Source of the DNA: Christensenellaceae bacterium Phil1
GTDB taxonomy: Bacteria > Bacillota > Clostridia > Christensenellales > CAG-138
Direction of reading: 5' to 3'
DNA: 64,000 nucleotides
NCBI GenBank assembly: GCA_001940855.1
Contig: MSGS01000007.1
Location: forward strand, 1-64,000
Positions 1 to 10,274 of this stretch are shown in pieces. Positions within the stretch are counted from its first letter, which is position 1. The number at the start of each line of letters is the position of its first letter. Under the pieces are notes generated by a model. The model did no database searches. It was not told where the DNA came from and saw only the letters and a program-made list of their open reading frames with translations. The position numbers and the translations under genes were made by a program.

Positions 1-53
1 CAACCCCTCAGTCACGGCTTACGCCGTGCCAGCTCCCCGTCCGGGGAGCCTTA
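1..53 (+). repeat. Hairpin-rich intergenic repeat, copy 1 (CAACCCCTCAGTCA-[CACGGCttacGCCGTG]-CCAGCTCCCC...GGGGAGCC)
   Basis: Shares the CAACCCCTCAGTCA...TGCCAGCTCCCC...GGGGAGCCTTA frame with 348-400; internal palindromes. Confidence 0.75.
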
Positions 54-210
54 TGCCGCAGGCATTACATGAGACCTGAAAGGCCGAATCATCTGTTACA
101 GCTGTGCTGTCTTATGTACAGTAGTGACTAAAGATTAACAAATAGAGGTATATAGAAGTAGTATATAGCGAAGGCGGTAGCTTTCACCTGAGCGTGGGAG
201 CACGCAAAAA

Positions 211-318
211 GCCTCCCTGTCGAGGGAGGTGGCAATGAGCGTCAGCGAATAGACTGAGGGAGTCAGCCTGCCCTGAAAGGGGAGGTGGATTTTGCGAAGC
301 AAAAGCCGGAGGGGTTGA
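211..318 (-). repeat. Two inverted-orientation relatives of the same hairpin-rich repeat
   Basis: cctccctgtcgagggaggtggcaatgag...gactgagggag and ccctgaaaggggaggtggattttgcgaagcaaaagccggaggggttga are reverse-complement-type variants of the 1-53 and 348-400 units. Confidence 0.65.
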
Positions 319-347
319 AAAAAGAAAGAGGCTTCGCTTGTTATCGT

Positions 348-400
348 CAACCCCTCAGTCAAACCTTCGGTTTGCCAGCTCCCCTTTACGGGGAGCCTTA
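348..400 (+). repeat. Hairpin-rich intergenic repeat, copy with a different inner stem (AAACCttcGGTTT)
   Basis: caacccctcagtcaaaccttcggtttgccagctcccctttacggggagcctta; outer frame identical to copy 1. Confidence 0.75.
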
Positions 401-550
401 TGGTGAACGGATTTCACTGCGCACGTCAGCCTCGTTCTTCGACGCAGAAATTCATCGTCGAAACTGCGTCGGAGAAAAAAGTCAGACATTTAGCCTGTTT
501 CGACGATAGTGACGCAAGTGACGATAGTGTGCAGGAGTTTACCTTCTCTC

Positions 551-2227
551 TTAAAACAGTCCCGATATCATTCCGTTTTCGTCCACGTCTATGCGCTCCG
601 CCGCCGGGACCTTGGGAAGGCCGGGCATTGTCATTATGTCTCCGGTCAAGGCAACTATGAAGCCCGCTCCCGCGGATACCTTAACGCTGCGCACGGTCAC
701 GGTGAAGCCCGTCGGCGCGCCGAGCTTTGTTTGGTCGTCGGAAAAGCTGTATTGCGTTTTTGCCATGCATACGGGCATATTGCCGAAGCCCAGCTCCGTA
801 AGCCTTGCAATCTGCTTCTTCGCCGCCGGTGCAATGCTCGCGCCGTCCCCGCCGTATATGCGCCGCACTATAGCGTCTATCTTTTGCTCTATGGTCATGT
901 CCGCATCGTAGGCGAAGGTGAAGCTGCCCTTCTCCTCCTCGCACAGGCGCGCAACCTCGCGCGCAAGCGCCTCGCCGCCGCGTCCGCCGTCCGCCCAAAC
1001 GGTCGAAAGCACGGTGTTCACGCCCAGCTCGCGGCATTTTTCTATTATAAAATCAATCTCCGCGTCCGTATCCGTTGGGAAGCGGTTCACCGCCACAACG
1101 CACGGCAAGCCGAACACGTTCTTTATGTTTGACACATGCCTTAAAAGATTCGGCACGCCCCTTTCAAGCGCGGGTATGTTCTCCTCCGTAAGCTCGGTCT
1201 TTGCAAGGCCGCCATGCATCTTCAGCGCGCGCACCGTTGCAACTATAACTACCGCGTCCGGCGTAAGGTTCGCCATGCGGCACTTTATATCAAGGAACTT
1301 CTCCGCGCCCAAGTCCGCGCCGAAGCCAGCCTCCGTAACGGCATAATCGCCCATCCTCAGCGCCATGCGCGTAGCCATAACGCTGTTGCAGCCGTGGGCA
1401 ATGTTTGCAAACGGCCCGCCGTGCACGAACGCGGGCGTACCCTCAAGCGTCTGCACAAGGTTTGGCTTTATTGCGTCCTTCAGCAGCGCCGTCATGGCCC
1501 CCGCCGCCTTCAGCTCTGCGCAGGTAACGGGCTTATCGTCATATGTGTAGCCCACTATCATGCGCCCCAGCCTCTCCTTCAGGTCTGCTATGCCCGTTGA
1601 AAGGCACAGCACGGCCATAATCTCGCTTGCAACGGTAATGTCGAATCCGTCCTCCCTGGGCGTGCCGTTCACCTTGCCGCCAAGGCCGTCCACTATGAAG
1701 CGGAGCTGACGGTCGTTCATGTCCATGCAGCGCTTCCATGTTATCCTGCGCGGGTCTATGTTAAGGGCGTTGCCCTGCTGAATATGGTTATCGAGCATAG
1801 CCGCAAGCAGATTGTTTGCCGCGCCTATGGCATGGAAATCGCCGGTGAAGTGCAGATTTATGTCCTCCATGGGCACCACTTGGGCGTATCCGCCGCCCGC
1901 CGCGCCGCCCTTTATGCCGAATACAGGCCCCAACGAAGGCTCCCTCAGCGCAACAACCGCATCCTTGCCAATGCGCCTTAACCCGTCCGCAAGGCCGATT
2001 GTGGTGGTGGTCTTGCCCTCTCCCGCGGGGGTGGGGGTTATGGCGGTAACAAGCACCAGCCTGCCGTCCTTCCGCTGCGTCTCCTTCAAAAGGGCGGGGT
2101 CAATCTTGGCCTTGTAGCGGCCGTATTGTTCAATATATTTTTCGTCCACGTGGGCAGTCTTGGCTATTTCGGTTATTGGGCGCATTGCCGCGCCCTGGGC
2201 TATTTCAATGTCGCTTTTGTACTGCAA
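551..2227 (-). CDS. fhs: Formate--tetrahydrofolate ligase
   Basis: 558 aa; [21 protein letters not shown]-loop, [37 protein letters not shown]-terminal [12 protein letters not shown]. Confidence 0.97.
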   Translation of the reverse strand: MQYKSDIEIAQGAAMRPITEIAKTAHVDEKYIEQYGRYKAKIDPALLKETQRKDGRLVLVTAITPTPAGEGKTTTTIGLADGLRRIGKDAVVALREPSLGPVFGIKGGAAGGGYAQVVPMEDINLHFTGDFHAIGAANNLLAAMLDNHIQQGNALNIDPRRITWKRCMDMNDRQLRFIVDGLGGKVNGTPREDGFDITVASEIMAVLCLSTGIADLKERLGRMIVGYTYDDKPVTCAELKAAGAMTALLKDAIKPNLVQTLEGTPAFVHGGPFANIAHGCNSVMATRMALRMGDYAVTEAGFGADLGAEKFLDIKCRMANLTPDAVVIVATVRALKMHGGLAKTELTEENIPALERGVPNLLRHVSNIKNVFGLPCVVAVNRFPTDTDAEIDFIIEKCRELGVNTVLSTVWADGGRGGEALAREVARLCEEEKGSFTFAYDADMTIEQKIDAIVRRIYGGDGASIAPAAKKQIARLTELGFGNMPVCMAKTQYSFSDDQTKLGAPTGFTVTVRSVKVSAGAGFIVALTGDIMTMPGLPKVPAAERIDVDENGMISGLF

Positions 2228-2256
2228 TCGTTTGTTCCTCCTGCATATGCAAAAAA

Positions 2257-2300
2257 TTCGGCCGTAGCACAGGTCAATTATAACCCATACCGCGGCCGAA
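2257..2300 (-). terminator. Probable intrinsic terminator of the dacF-like gene with a TATAAT in its loop
   Basis: Minus strand: TTCGGCCG-28 nt-CGGCCGAA followed by TTTTTT; loop reads CGGTATGGGTTATAATTGACC. Confidence 0.5.
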
Positions 2301-2323
2301 GAAAATACGCTGCGTATTATATA

Positions 2324-3568
2324 TTATTTTGCCCGCGAACGCTTCCTGAGCGCTATGCATACCGCCGCTATCGCTATTATAAGCCCCGCCGCGGCATATA
2401 TCACCCACGCCTGCACCGCTGCATCCTTTGCGGCAATAAGCTCCGCTGTGCGCACGTTGCCGAATTCATCCCTGAGGGTTATTGTGCCAACGGTGTCGCC
2501 CTTCTTGGCCGATGCTATGTCCGATACGTAGGTAACGGTATAGTCCGGCTGCTTATTATCCTGATAGAGTATGTACACGTCCCTGTCAGCCGCCACGTCA
2601 AGGCATTTAAGCCCGCTTTTAGCCTGCTCAACCAATTCCCCTTCGCCGTAGCCGAAGCGCGCAAACGTGCGCGCATAGCGCATAAGCGTAGCCGTGTCAA
2701 GGCAATGCGTGTAGCACGGCTCCCCTTCAAGGAACATGCCCTTGCCCTTCATAACAACGCTGTAAAAGCGCAGCTCCCCGTGCTGCATGGCGCAGGAAAG
2801 GTTCATGCCGGAATCGGGTATATAGCCGGTTTTTATGCCTATTATATCGTCGCTGAAGCCGGTATCGTAGAAACGGTTGCCCAGCGGGTCAAGCACGCTG
2901 TTGCTGTTGCGGAAACAGAATGCCTCGCTCCGCTTGTTGGAAGCGGGTATTCTGCCCTCCCGCGTGGATACTATTTTGCGGAAGGTATCGTTCTTCATGG
3001 CGTAGCGGCAAAGCTTGAGCATATCGTTTGCTGTTATCAGCTGCGGTACGCTGCTCAGCCCATGCGGGTCAACGTAATGCGTGCTTGTCATGCCAAGCTC
3101 GGCGGCCTTTTTGTTCATCATGTCAACAAACGTGGGTATGTCCCCCGCAACGTATATGGCAAGGGTAGTCGCGGCCTCGTTGCCCGATGCTATCAAAAGA
3201 TAGTTCATCAGGTCCCATACGGACACCTCCTCGCCCACCTCAAGATGGTCCGTATCGAGCCAGGAGCAGTTCTCCTTGCTCATCGCCTCCTCCGGCACCA
3301 CCATTGTGCCCTTTAGCTCCGGGTCGTATTCCAGCACCAGCGTTGCCGTCATGACCTTTGTCATGCTTGCGGGCGGGTTGGGTTTGTCCGCCTCGCGCGA
3401 GAATAGAACCGTGTCCGTGGTCTCCTCATACAGCAGCGCTATCGGCGCGTTCTTCACCTGCGGCACGGCGTATGGATCCGTCTCCATCTTGTCGTCCTTC
3501 GCGGCAAGGCTGAGCGTGCAGCATGCCGCAATAGCCACGCACAGCGCAATGCGTATAAGCTTCTTCAT
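2324..3568 (-). CDS. D-alanyl-D-alanine carboxypeptidase (serine peptidase S11 family)
   Basis: PPASMTKVMTA SxxK motif, SGNEAATTLA SxN, KTGY motif; signal peptide and C-terminal TM. Confidence 0.92.
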   Translation of the reverse strand: MKKLIRIALCVAIAACCTLSLAAKDDKMETDPYAVPQVKNAPIALLYEETTDTVLFSREADKPNPPASMTKVMTATLVLEYDPELKGTMVVPEEAMSKENCSWLDTDHLEVGEEVSVWDLMNYLLIASGNEAATTLAIYVAGDIPTFVDMMNKKAAELGMTSTHYVDPHGLSSVPQLITANDMLKLCRYAMKNDTFRKIVSTREGRIPASNKRSEAFCFRNSNSVLDPLGNRFYDTGFSDDIIGIKTGYIPDSGMNLSCAMQHGELRFYSVVMKGKGMFLEGEPCYTHCLDTATLMRYARTFARFGYGEGELVEQAKSGLKCLDVAADRDVYILYQDNKQPDYTVTYVSDIASAKKGDTVGTITLRDEFGNVRTAELIAAKDAAVQAWVIYAAAGLIIAIAAVCIALRKRSRAK

Positions 3569-4473
3569 TCGGTTTTGTCCTCCGTCTTTTCATTTGATAT
3601 ATCCGCCTTCGCCTGCCCCAGCACTATTTCGCGGTACTGTGAAGGGCTCATGCCGCAGCAGCGCTTAAAGTTTCTGTAAAACGTGCTGAAATCCTGATAC
3701 CCCACAGCATCGGCAATATAGAACAGCGACATATTCTCCTGCGCCATAAGCTTCTGCGCCTCGCTCACGCGCCGCCGGTTAAGATAATCCTGCAGCTTAA
3801 CGCCCCGCGCGGCAAAGAACCTGCGCGACATTGTGGCCTGGGACATGCCGAACCGCTCCGCAACCTCCGCAAAGCGAATCTCTTCATAATAATGGTTATC
3901 AAGATAGTTGATAAGGCTGTCCGTGTTCCGCGTGCGCTCGTCCTCCCTTACGGCAAGGGCAGTATTGGCCTTTTCCTTCCCCGCCACGCTGAATATAAGA
4001 TACAGTATTGCAAACACCTGATGATACACCACGTCCTTATAGAATGCATCGTCCTCATCGCAAATCTCTATTCCGTCCAGCGTAGCTTCAAGGCTTGTTA
4101 TCTGGTTCAGTATCAGCGCCATGTCCTTCTCCCGCGGGGTTATCAGCGGCGTAATGTCCGCAAAGCCGCATTCCTCCCCGCATGCCGCCGTAAGCGCGGC
4201 GCGGGCTATTTCCGTGGTGACGGAGAAATTATAGAAGTATTTCTGCTCCGCAAGGGACATGCTGTGCATCACTCCCGGCGGGGTGAACAATATGTCCCCG
4301 CTGCCCAGGTGATATGCCCGGCTGCTTTGCGTTTGCCGCGTTGCGCCGGACTGCATTATTACAAACTGCGGAAAATCGTGCTTATGCGCCTTAACAAGGT
4401 TATATGCCTCGCTCACGTTATATACAAGGCAATGGAACCCTTCCGTGAAATAGGAATTGCGAAAGCGGTCCAT
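3565..4473 (-). CDS. AraC-family transcriptional regulator (cupin N-terminus, HTH C-terminus)
   Basis: C-terminal VAERFGMSQATMSRRFFAARGVKLQDYLNRRRVSEAQKLM...FSTFYRNFKRCCGMSPSQYR; start chosen at MDRFRNSYF. Confidence 0.9.
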   Translation of the reverse strand: MDRFRNSYFTEGFHCLVYNVSEAYNLVKAHKHDFPQFVIMQSGATRQTQSSRAYHLGSGDILFTPPGVMHSMSLAEQKYFYNFSVTTEIARAALTAACGEECGFADITPLITPREKDMALILNQITSLEATLDGIEICDEDDAFYKDVVYHQVFAILYLIFSVAGKEKANTALAVREDERTRNTDSLINYLDNHYYEEIRFAEVAERFGMSQATMSRRFFAARGVKLQDYLNRRRVSEAQKLMAQENMSLFYIADAVGYQDFSTFYRNFKRCCGMSPSQYREIVLGQAKADISNEKTEDKTE

Positions 4474-4694
4474 TTCGTCCTCCCATTTATGATTTTTGTT
4501 CACATGCGCAGCCCTCCGTAGATATTTCGGTTTAATTATACCAAGGTTTTGCAAATATGGACAAAATGAAATGAATGCAATCACATTCTGCATTATGCGT
4601 GCGCTTTTTGCAATGTCCTTTTTATTATGGCCATGATAAAATATATTGTAGCCTAATATTTAGGCGTCACAATTCAAACAAAGGAGAGCAGATC

Positions 4695-5639
4695 TTGACA
4701 TCATTTATTCTGAAAAAGCTGCTGAATGGCCTATTACTGGTATTTACAGTTTCCGTGCTGGTGTTCAGCATGATGCATTTGATGCCCGGCGACCCGGTCG
4801 ATTTGATAGTTGACCGCAAAGTGTCACAGGAGCGCAAGGACATTATCCGCCACGAATACGGTTACGACCGCCCGCTTACCGTGCAGTACGTTGACTGGAT
4901 ATGGAAGATAATATCCAAGGGAGATTTCGGCACGTCCCTCCGCGTTAAGCAGAAGGTTGCGGATATGATGGACGCGCGCATACCGCTCAGTCTTAAGCTT
5001 TGCGGCTGGATGCTGTTCTTTGAAATAGTCATCGCAGTGCCGTTAGGACTGCTTTGCGCATATAAAAAGGATACATTCCTTGACCGCGCAATAATAAACG
5101 TTACCCTTTTCCTTTCCGCCGTGCCAAGCTTCTGGCTATACGTTCTGCTGATACTGCTGTTCAGCGTAACGCTGAAATGGCTGCCTATATCCGGCTATGA
5201 AAAGGCCGTCAACTGGGTGCTGCCCATAGGCGGCGGCGTGCTCGGCTCGCTTGCCGGCACCATCCGCCTTACCAAGACCGAAGTGCTTGACGTGTTCCGC
5301 GAAAAATATGTGCTTACAGCCTATGCAAAGGGCCTGCCGCACAAAACCGTTATGGTCAAGCACGTTATGCGCAACGCCCTCATACTTATAACCGTGCTTG
5401 TGTTCATGAGCATACCCTGGCTTATATCCGGCGCAGTAATAACCGAGCGCATATTCAGCATACCCGGCATGGGCAGCCTGCTCGTGAACAGCATAATCAC
5501 TCAGGACTACGCCGTTGTTCAGGGCTGCATACTTATAATAGCCGTGCTGACGGTCGTGTTCAACACGCTCAGCGACGTTGTGGTCGGTATGCTTGACCCC
5601 AGAATTCGCATTACCATGAACGGAGGCGCCGGAGCATGA
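4695..5639 (+). CDS. Oligopeptide/dipeptide ABC transporter permease (DppB/OppB type), TTG start
   Basis: LMPGDPVD, EKYVLTAYAKGLPHKTVMVKHVMRNAL and FSIPGMGSLLVNSI motifs; TTG preceded by AAGGAG at 4681. Confidence 0.93.
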   Translation: MTSFILKKLLNGLLLVFTVSVLVFSMMHLMPGDPVDLIVDRKVSQERKDIIRHEYGYDRPLTVQYVDWIWKIISKGDFGTSLRVKQKVADMMDARIPLSLKLCGWMLFFEIVIAVPLGLLCAYKKDTFLDRAIINVTLFLSAVPSFWLYVLLILLFSVTLKWLPISGYEKAVNWVLPIGGGVLGSLAGTIRLTKTEVLDVFREKYVLTAYAKGLPHKTVMVKHVMRNALILITVLVFMSIPWLISGAVITERIFSIPGMGSLLVNSIITQDYAVVQGCILIIAVLTVVFNTLSDVVVGMLDPRIRITMNGGAGA

Positions 5640-6484
5640 ACTATTCCCCCATCAGAGAATTCTTTTATAATTGCAGAAGGAACGTTAACTTTGTCGTTGG
5701 CTTTCTGATGATACTTAGCCTTATACTCGTAGCCATATTTGCGCAGCAGATTGCCCCCTATGACTACGATGAACCCCATAAGCAGGACAGGCTCCAGGCC
5801 CCCAATTCAACCTACCTTTTCGGTACGGATGATTTCGGCCGCGATATGTTCAGCAAGGTTATCTACGGCACGCGCATAACCCTTTGGGTGGCGCTGCTTG
5901 GCACAAGCATACAGCTTTTCCTTGGCGTTGTTGTTGGCCTTCTGTGCGGCTATTTCGGCGGCTGGGTAGATAGGGTGCTGCTGTTTATAACCGACGTTAC
6001 CTGGTGCGTACCCGGCACCATACTGGCGCTTGCCGTTGTTACGGTTCTTGGTAAGGGCCTTACCAATTCTATAATTGCAATATCGCTGGTCGGCTGGGCA
6101 AGCTACGCCCGCACCGTGCGCGCAAAAACGATGTCACTGCGCACGATGGCCTTCGTTGAAACCGGACGCGCCTTCGGCGAAAGCTCGCTTTCATTAATGT
6201 TCCGCTATATTCTGCCGAACATCGTGCCTTCGCTGATAGTGCTCATTTCAAACAACCTGCCCGGCACCATAATGGCCACCACAACGCTCAGCTTCCTTGG
6301 CCTTGGCTCTCAGCCGCCTTCTCCGGACTGGGGCTTGGCCATATCGCAGGGCATGAACTATGTTCACCGTGCGCAGTGGCTCAGCATATTCCCCGGCCTT
6401 GCGCTGGTGTATACCGTGCTTGGGTTCAATATACTGGGCGAAGGCATGCGCGATTTGCTTGACCCGCGCCTGAAGGGCCTGTAA
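5636..6484 (+). CDS. Oligopeptide/dipeptide ABC transporter permease (DppC/OppC type)
   Basis: FGTDDFGRDMFSKVIYGTRITL, SFLGLGSQPPSPDWG; overlaps the upstream permease by 4 bp. Confidence 0.94.
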   Translation: MNYSPIREFFYNCRRNVNFVVGFLMILSLILVAIFAQQIAPYDYDEPHKQDRLQAPNSTYLFGTDDFGRDMFSKVIYGTRITLWVALLGTSIQLFLGVVVGLLCGYFGGWVDRVLLFITDVTWCVPGTILALAVVTVLGKGLTNSIIAISLVGWASYARTVRAKTMSLRTMAFVETGRAFGESSLSLMFRYILPNIVPSLIVLISNNLPGTIMATTTLSFLGLGSQPPSPDWGLAISQGMNYVHRAQWLSIFPGLALVYTVLGFNILGEGMRDLLDPRLKGL

Positions 6485-6495
6485 GGAGGAAACAC

Positions 6496-7503
6496 ATGAG
6501 CGACATAGTGACCAAGCTTGACAATACCGAAGAGCCCCTGCTTAGGCTTGAGGATCTGAGCATAGATTACCGCATACGCAACGGCTATCTTTCCGCCGTG
6601 TCCGACGTTAATTTTACCATGAACCGCGGCGAGATAGTTGCGCTGGTAGGCGAATCCGGCTGCGGCAAAAGCACAATAGCCTTCACCATAATGCGCCTGC
6701 TTATGGACGGCAACGAGAAAATAGGCGGCAAAATACTGTTCAAGGGCGAGGATTTGAACAAGATTCCCGTGCGGGACATGGAAAAGATGCGCGGCAAGCA
6801 CATAGGCATGATATTCCAGAATCCTTTGGATTCGCTCAACCCCGTTTACCGCACCGGCTCGCAGGTTGAGGAAGCCATATTGCTTGACGGGCTGAGCCAT
6901 AAGGAAGCGTGGGAGCGCGTTATAAACCTTTACAAGGACGTGCGCATTCCGGACGCGGAAAAGCGCGTAAACAGCTACCCGCACGAGCTTTCCGGCGGCA
7001 TGCGCCAGCGCGTTATGATAGCCATGATGCTTTCCCGCACGCCGGAGCTGCTTATAGCGGACGAGCCCACCACCGCGCTTGACGTTACGATAGAAGCGCA
7101 GATACTGCAAATATTAAAGGATCTCAAAACGCAGTACAACACCGCCATACTCATGATAACCCATAATTTCGGCCTTGTTGCCGAGGTTGCGGACAGAATA
7201 GCCGTAATGTACGCGGGCAACATAGTGGAGCAGGGCAATGTGTTCGATGTTTTCGCCGCGCCCTCCCATCCGTATACAAGACTGCTCATGCGCGCCCTGC
7301 CGCGCAAAACAAAGCACGAGGGCAGGCTGGAAACAATAGACGGCAACGTGCCGCGCATAACCGAAAAGAAGCCCGGCTGCCGCTTTGCCAACCGCTGCCC
7401 GCTGGCCAAGGAAATATGCTTCACCGAAAATCCGCCCGTGCTTACCGTGAGTCATGACCACACATTCAGCTGCCATTTTGCGGAGGAGGCTTCGAAACTG
7501 TAA
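6496..7503 (+). CDS. Oligopeptide/dipeptide ABC transporter ATP-binding protein (DppD/OppD type)
   Basis: Walker A GESGCGKS, signature LSGGMRQR, Walker B LLIADEPTTALD, C-terminal CRFANRCPLA. Confidence 0.95.
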   Translation: MSDIVTKLDNTEEPLLRLEDLSIDYRIRNGYLSAVSDVNFTMNRGEIVALVGESGCGKSTIAFTIMRLLMDGNEKIGGKILFKGEDLNKIPVRDMEKMRGKHIGMIFQNPLDSLNPVYRTGSQVEEAILLDGLSHKEAWERVINLYKDVRIPDAEKRVNSYPHELSGGMRQRVMIAMMLSRTPELLIADEPTTALDVTIEAQILQILKDLKTQYNTAILMITHNFGLVAEVADRIAVMYAGNIVEQGNVFDVFAAPSHPYTRLLMRALPRKTKHEGRLETIDGNVPRITEKKPGCRFANRCPLAKEICFTENPPVLTVSHDHTFSCHFAEEASKL

Positions 7504-8495
7504 TGAGCAACGCCAACGTTAATGCACCTGTACCGGCAATAGAAATATCCGGACTGAAGAAATACTTCCCGCTCACCAGCGGCGCCTTCAATGCCAAAAA
7601 AGGCTCCGTAAAGGCCGTGGACGACATAAACCTGACCATAAACAAGGGCGAGATAATCGGCCTTGCCGGCGAATCCGGCAGCGGAAAGACCACCCTTGCC
7701 CGCGTTATACTCAATCTTACCCCTGCAACGGGAGGGCAGGTGCTTATGAACGGGCAGGATATATCAAAGCTGCACGGCAGGGAGCTTAAAGCCGTGCGCC
7801 GCAGCATAGCCACCGTGTTCCAGGATCCGGCATCCAACCTTAACCCCAGGCTCAACGTGCTAAGCAGCATCATGCGCCCCATGATACTGCACGGCGTTCC
7901 CAAGGCGGAGGCCGTTGAAAAGGCGCAGGAGGCCATGAAGCTGGTCAAGATGGATGAAAGGTATCTCTATTCCTATCCGCATCAGCTTTCCGGCGGTCAG
8001 CTTCAGCGTATAGCCATTGCACGCGCGCTGGTGCTCAGGCCCGACATAATGGTGCTGGATGAACCCACAAGCGCCCTTGACATATCCGTTCAGGCGCAGA
8101 TACTCAATCTGCTGCTCGATCTGCAGGAGCAGTTCGGCCTGACCTATCTTGTTATAACGCACGACCTTAACGTGCTGCGCTATATAAGCGACCGCATTGC
8201 GGTAATGTACCTTGGCAAACTTATGGAGTTCGGCCCCACGGAGACGATATCCTCCAACCCGCTGCATCCTTACACGCGCGGGCTTATGGCCGCCTCCCCC
8301 ATACTCGACCCCACGCTGCGCAGCCAAAAGAAGGAGCTTATGGGCGGCGAAACCGGCAGCCTTATAAACCTGCCCAAGGGATGCCGCTTCGCTGCGCGCT
8401 GTCCGCATGCGACAGACCGCTGCCGCGAGGAACTGCCCAAGGATTACCACGTGGATGCACTGCATCAGGTAAGCTGCTTCATGTACGACAAATAA
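7503..8495 (+). CDS. Oligopeptide/dipeptide ABC transporter ATP-binding protein (DppF/OppF type)
   Basis: GESGSGKTT, LSGGQLQR, IMVLDEPTSALD, CRFAARCPHA. Confidence 0.95.
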   Translation: MSNANVNAPVPAIEISGLKKYFPLTSGAFNAKKGSVKAVDDINLTINKGEIIGLAGESGSGKTTLARVILNLTPATGGQVLMNGQDISKLHGRELKAVRRSIATVFQDPASNLNPRLNVLSSIMRPMILHGVPKAEAVEKAQEAMKLVKMDERYLYSYPHQLSGGQLQRIAIARALVLRPDIMVLDEPTSALDISVQAQILNLLLDLQEQFGLTYLVITHDLNVLRYISDRIAVMYLGKLMEFGPTETISSNPLHPYTRGLMAASPILDPTLRSQKKELMGGETGSLINLPKGCRFAARCPHATDRCREELPKDYHVDALHQVSCFMYDK

Positions 8496-8548
8496 ACATC
8501 AAATGATAGCGGCAAAACCGCATCATATAAAATCAAGGAGGAACTCAA

Positions 8549-10192
8549 ATGAAGAGAATTATGGCGCTGCTCATGGGCATCATTATGCTCGTGTCCGTTT
8601 TCGCGGGCTGCAGCAACACTTCACCCACCCCCGCTGACACCGATGCACCGTCTTCCGGTGACAACACCCCCGCCAACAATAACGGCGGCGTGACCGTGGA
8701 TGAAAACGGTAAGCGTACCATCACCATCTACGACTCCGAATGGCTCGGCACCAACCTGTACCGCTGTTCCGGCTGGTATGGTTCCCAGGACCTTATCGCG
8801 GACACCTTTTTCCTGATGGATCCCGAAGATCGCAACAACGTGCTGCCCCGTATCTGCGAGGGCTACGAAATCAGCGAGGACGGACTGACCATGAAGCTTA
8901 TCATGAGCGAAGGCATGAAGTTCTATGACGGCACCGATGTTACTCCCGAGGACGTTATAGCCTCCATCCAGTACGGCCTTGACGGCAGCGACTGGGGCTA
9001 CGGCTATTCCAACATTGAATCAATGGAGGCCGACGGCAAGGATGTTATACTGCACCTTTCCACCTATCGTACCGACCTGATGCACTTCCTGTGCACCTGC
9101 TTCATGGGCATAATCAAAAAGGACTGCCTGGACACCATGACCGATGAGGAGCTGCAGTGGGGCGCTATCCCCTACGGCGCGTTCTACGTGGACGAATACA
9201 TTCCCGGCGACCGCATAATCCTTAAGCCCAACCCGTATTACAAGACCAACCTGCCCCTTGTTGAAAACAAGGGTCCCGTTGATTTGGACTACATCACCGT
9301 TATAGTGGCCGATACCGAAGCATTCACCCAGACCACCATGCTTGCCAACGGCGAAGTGGACGTGCTGACCGGCATAAACATGGAACAGTATGCCGAGCTG
9401 CAGAGCATAGACGGCGTTATAACGCTTGAAAACACCTATCCCAACATTGAATACTTCGAGCTGAATCAGGACCACAAGGACCTGCAGGACATTAACGTCC
9501 GCAAGGCCGTAATGCTTGCCCTTGACCGCGACGCCATGGAAGAAATGTGCAACGGCGCCATGAAGCCCGCATATTCCATGATAACCGAAGGCATGCAGTT
9601 CTTCTCCGAGAAGGCCGAAGCCTACTTCAAGGACAACCTGAGCAACAACGTGGAAGAAGCCAAGCGCCTGCTGGCCGAAGCCGGATACACCATGAACGGC
9701 GAAGGCTACCTTGAAAAAGACGGCAGCGTGCTGGAGTTCACCTTCCTTTCCCGTTCCAGCGGCACCAGCGTTACCGTTGCGCAGGAAATGCAGCTGCAGC
9801 TTCAGGAAATCGGCATAAAGATGAACATAGAAACCATAGACTGGAACTACATCTATGAGCGCATGGCCGACGACGATTACGATGCCGGTATAGCCGTGCT
9901 TGAATGGGCGGAAGCCATACTGGTACTCAACTATGCTTACTACGATCCCAACACCAAGAGCGACGCCGACATGCAGGTTTATAAGGACCTTGTAGAGAAG
10001 GCCGCCACCTCTTCCGATATGGATCAGGCCGTTGAATACGTTTATGAAGCCCAGATGGAAATGTTCAAGGATTGCGCCATAGTGCCCCTCTATTCCGATG
10101 TTTCCTACTGCGCGTACCGCAACGACATCAATGGTCTTGTTGTCTGCGGCGACGGCAGCCTGTTCTATAACGACATCAACTACGCTGGCTAA
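8549..10192 (+). CDS. ABC transporter substrate-binding protein (SBP family 5), lipoprotein
   Basis: Lipobox VFAGCSNTSP; family-5 features (ITIYDSEWLGTNLYR, DLQDINVRKAVMLALDRDAM); last gene of the peptide ABC operon. Confidence 0.93.
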   Translation: MKRIMALLMGIIMLVSVFAGCSNTSPTPADTDAPSSGDNTPANNNGGVTVDENGKRTITIYDSEWLGTNLYRCSGWYGSQDLIADTFFLMDPEDRNNVLPRICEGYEISEDGLTMKLIMSEGMKFYDGTDVTPEDVIASIQYGLDGSDWGYGYSNIESMEADGKDVILHLSTYRTDLMHFLCTCFMGIIKKDCLDTMTDEELQWGAIPYGAFYVDEYIPGDRIILKPNPYYKTNLPLVENKGPVDLDYITVIVADTEAFTQTTMLANGEVDVLTGINMEQYAELQSIDGVITLENTYPNIEYFELNQDHKDLQDINVRKAVMLALDRDAMEEMCNGAMKPAYSMITEGMQFFSEKAEAYFKDNLSNNVEEAKRLLAEAGYTMNGEGYLEKDGSVLEFTFLSRSSGTSVTVAQEMQLQLQEIGIKMNIETIDWNYIYERMADDDYDAGIAVLEWAEAILVLNYAYYDPNTKSDADMQVYKDLVEKAATSSDMDQAVEYVYEAQMEMFKDCAIVPLYSDVSYCAYRNDINGLVVCGDGSLFYNDINYAG

Positions 10193-10226
10193 TACTTGAT
10201 ATCAGCATAGCGTAAAGCAAAAACAT

Positions 10227-10260
10227 GCCCGGTTCCTCATTTCAGGAGCCGGGCGTTTTC
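10227..10260 (+). terminator. Intrinsic terminator after the peptide ABC operon
   Basis: GCCCGGTTCCT-catttc-AGGAGCCGGGC followed by GTTTTC. Confidence 0.8.
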
Positions 10261-10274
10261 ATTGCCGTATATTT

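Noticed and set aside
1-540. CRISPR array
   Set aside because: Units are in mixed orientation with variable spacing and no uniform spacers; no cas genes in the window.
509-1132. Long plus-strand ORFs opposite conserved minus-strand genes (also 2126-3316, 14020-15507, 28775-29872, 31560-32522, 45079-46455, 53266-54222 and others)
   Set aside because: Antisense shadows of GC-rich coding genes with low-complexity or basic translations and no family motifs.
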